Positions 4,109-5,474 of a stretch of 5,474 nucleotides of DNA are shown here, piece by piece; within the stretch, counting starts at the first letter, position 1; the number at the start of each line of letters is the position of its first letter. Under the pieces are notes generated by a model. It had not been told where the DNA came from, searched no databases, and saw only the letters and a list, made by a program, of their open reading frames with translations. Source of the DNA: Spirochaetaceae bacterium (GTDB lineage Bacteria > Spirochaetota > Spirochaetia > DSM-2461); assembly GCA_003246505.1 (NCBI GenBank), contig QKAI01000466.1, forward strand, positions 1 through 5,474, read 5' to 3'. Position numbers and translations under genes: made by a program.

Positions 4109-5474
4109 TTATTTCCAGATCCTCAGGGCCATATACTCCTTCCCGGGGAGATCCACGGTGAATTTTCCCGTAAAGCTGCCCCTGTCCTCTATGGTCATCT
4201 CCCAGGTGTCTATCACCTGGACCCGGTAGGGGGTGCTGTCGTCAAAATAAAAATGCCGGAAGGAGGGGCGGTTCAGGCCGTAGTAGATAAGGAAGAAGCG
4301 GTTCGAGGGAATGAATTCGTCCAGGCAGGCGGCCCCCTCGTCCCAGCGGGACTTCTCCCACGGCTTAAGGCCGGGCCCGGGAACTTCGTCCAGGATCTTC
4401 CTTAAAAAGAGGAGCCGGGCGGGGGACTCCCCGTGGAGCCTGCCCCCGTGGGACCACCAGAGCACCCCGTCGTGGCCCAGGTAGGTCTCCCCGTGGCCGG
4501 CGTATCCCCCCTTACAGACGGAGTCCCAGAACCGGCGGGTCATCTCCCGGCCGCTGATGTTCCCCCAGCCGTGCTGGATGTTCCCCTCGTAGGAGATCTC
4601 GTCCAGGACCACCGGCTTGCGGTACATCTCCCGCCACTCCCTAACCTTGTCCCCGATGCGGTAGACGTCCTGCTTCTGAATGCTGCAGTGGGTCACCCAG
4701 GGGCGGCTGTGGTTGTAAAAGGCGCCGCAGTTGTGGATGGACCGGAGGTGGGAGTAGGGATCCCTTTGGCAGATAATGCCGGCCAGGCGCTCCCAGTCGG
4801 CCAGGGTCTTGCTCTTCATCAGGTCGAATTCGTTGGCCAGGGACCACCAGACATTCCGGAAGGCGGAGAACCGGGCGATGATGTACCGGAAGTACAGATC
4901 GTCCTCTTCGGGGGACATGAGGCTGAAGCCCCACCGGTCGTAGGGGTGGAGCATGATCAGATCCGCCTCTATGCCCCGGTCCCTCAGATCGGCCAGCCGT
5001 TCCTCTATGCGCCGGAAGTGCTCCGGATTGAACCGGGTGAAGTCCCAGTCGTTCCCCGGGGCCCGGCCTCCGTATTCGGAGAAATTCTCCTTTGTGATGC
5101 CCGAATTGTCGCAGGGGGTTCCCTCGTAGGGGAAGGTGAGGGGGTCGGCGAAATTGTAGTCGTAGTGCTTGGGAAAGACGCAGAAGCGGATCTTATTGAA
5201 GGCGGAAGAGGCCAGGGTGTCCAGGGTTTCCCCCTGCCGTTCCCGGCTCTGGTGGGTCCAGACATAGCAGGTCGTGCCCAGGGAGTAGTGGGGAGTGCCG
5301 TCCTCGTAGGCGAAGTGATACCCCGCGGCGACCCGCACGGGGCCCCTGTTGTTACCGGTGGCGGGGGTGACGGAGAAGCTTCCCGCGGATTCTTCCCCGG
5401 AGAAGGTTCCCCCTACGACATAGGTGTACTCCTCGGCGAAGGAGGGCATGAAACGTACCTTGTAAATTCCGTCC
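4109..5474 (-). CDS. DUF5060-DUF4038-DUF5605 glycoside hydrolase-like protein (5' partial)
   Basis: At least 454 residues are encoded. The frame stays open to the window edge, and the residues before the ATG at 5449 (DGIYKVRF) continue a conserved domain, so that ATG is internal and the true start lies outside. Domains in order (positions in this fragment): the tail of a DUF5060 beta-sandwich domain to about 48 (YKVRFMPSFAEEYTY, then NNRGPVRV); a DUF4038-type TIM-barrel domain from about 52 to 365; and a C-terminal DUF5605-like beta domain from about 380 to the end (FFLIYYGLNRP, VIDTWEMTI, LPGKEYMALRIW). Within the barrel, WWSLANEFD puts an Asn-Glu pair at about 214-215, and VVLDEISYEG puts a Glu at about 292. 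These sit where retaining clan GH-A enzymes carry the acid/base and the nucleophile, so it is probably an active glycosidase. The substrate is unknown. Any signal peptide would be outside the window. It leads a leftward gene set with two membrane proteins. Confidence 0.88.
   Translation of the reverse strand, partial: DGIYKVRFMPSFAEEYTYVVGGTFSGEESAGSFSVTPATGNNRGPVRVAAGYHFAYEDGTPHYSLGTTCYVWTHQSRERQGETLDTLASSAFNKIRFCVFPKHYDYNFADPLTFPYEGTPCDNSGITKENFSEYGGRAPGNDWDFTRFNPEHFRRIEERLADLRDRGIEADLIMLHPYDRWGFSLMSPEEDDLYFRYIIARFSAFRNVWWSLANEFDLMKSKTLADWERLAGIICQRDPYSHLRSIHNCGAFYNHSRPWVTHCSIQKQDVYRIGDKVREWREMYRKPVVLDEISYEGNIQHGWGNISGREMTRRFWDSVCKGGYAGHGETYLGHDGVLWWSHGGRLHGESPARLLFLRKILDEVPGPGLKPWEKSRWDEGAACLDEFIPSNRFFLIYYGLNRPSFRHFYFDDSTPYRVQVIDTWEMTIEDRGSFTGKFTVDLPGKEYMALRIWK

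Noticed and set aside
3326..4405. 359-residue open frame on the + strand opposite the membrane protein and glycosidase-like genes
   Set aside because: The translation is Glu/Gly/Pro/Asp-rich and repetitive, as expected for the reverse complement of hydrophobic and GC-rich coding sequence. It spans two well-supported genes on the other strand.
5447..5449. ATG as the start of the glycosidase-like protein
   Set aside because: Codons upstream to the window edge are open and encode DGIYKVRF, which continues the conserved DUF5060 sequence. The gene is therefore 5' truncated by the window.

Overview
This is a GC-rich bacterial window that is almost entirely coding. Codon choice is distinctive: Gly is often GGG, Pro CCC, Arg CGG and Leu CTG, which produces many G or C homopolymer runs. 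The gene content (a GH4 alpha-galactosidase, an MsmR/AraC-type sugar regulator, a DUF5060/DUF4038/DUF5605 glycosidase-like protein and a DUF554 membrane protein) suggests a carbohydrate-using, probably fermentative bacterium. Spirochaetota or Bacillota would both fit. I lean weakly to the former but cannot settle it from sequence alone. I see no rRNA, tRNA, CRISPR array, transposase or attachment site.

Layout. Positions 1-222 (+) hold the 3' end of an unidentified Ala/Lys/Glu/Asp-rich helical protein, followed by a strong intrinsic terminator at 226-261. Converging on that terminator is a melA-like GH4 alpha-galactosidase at 260-1588 (-). A 111-bp divergent regulatory region (1589-1699) separates it from an AraC-family regulator at 1700-2563 (+). 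This region carries two pairs of short direct repeats about two helical turns apart, plus candidate promoters in both directions. The regulator ends tail-to-tail with, and overlaps by 16 bp, a leftward gene set: a glycosidase-like gene entering from the right edge (4109-5474, 5' end missing), a six-helix membrane protein (3266-4066) and a DUF554 membrane protein (2548-3258).

How the genes may work together. The melA/araC pair looks like a small self-contained alpha-galactoside module. The regulator probably senses a sugar and activates melA from the shared intergenic region, by analogy with E. coli melR-melAB, although its N-terminal domain looks more MsmR-like. The leftward genes are closely spaced (42 nt, then 7 nt) and probably co-transcribed. 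The link between a glycosidase-like enzyme and two membrane proteins of unknown function is positional only. No sugar transporter is present in the window.

Nothing here is clearly a new system. The points most worth checking are the operator-like repeats, the divergent C-terminal half of the GH4 enzyme, the uncharacterised glycosidase with its two membrane neighbours, and the overlapping convergent gene ends.
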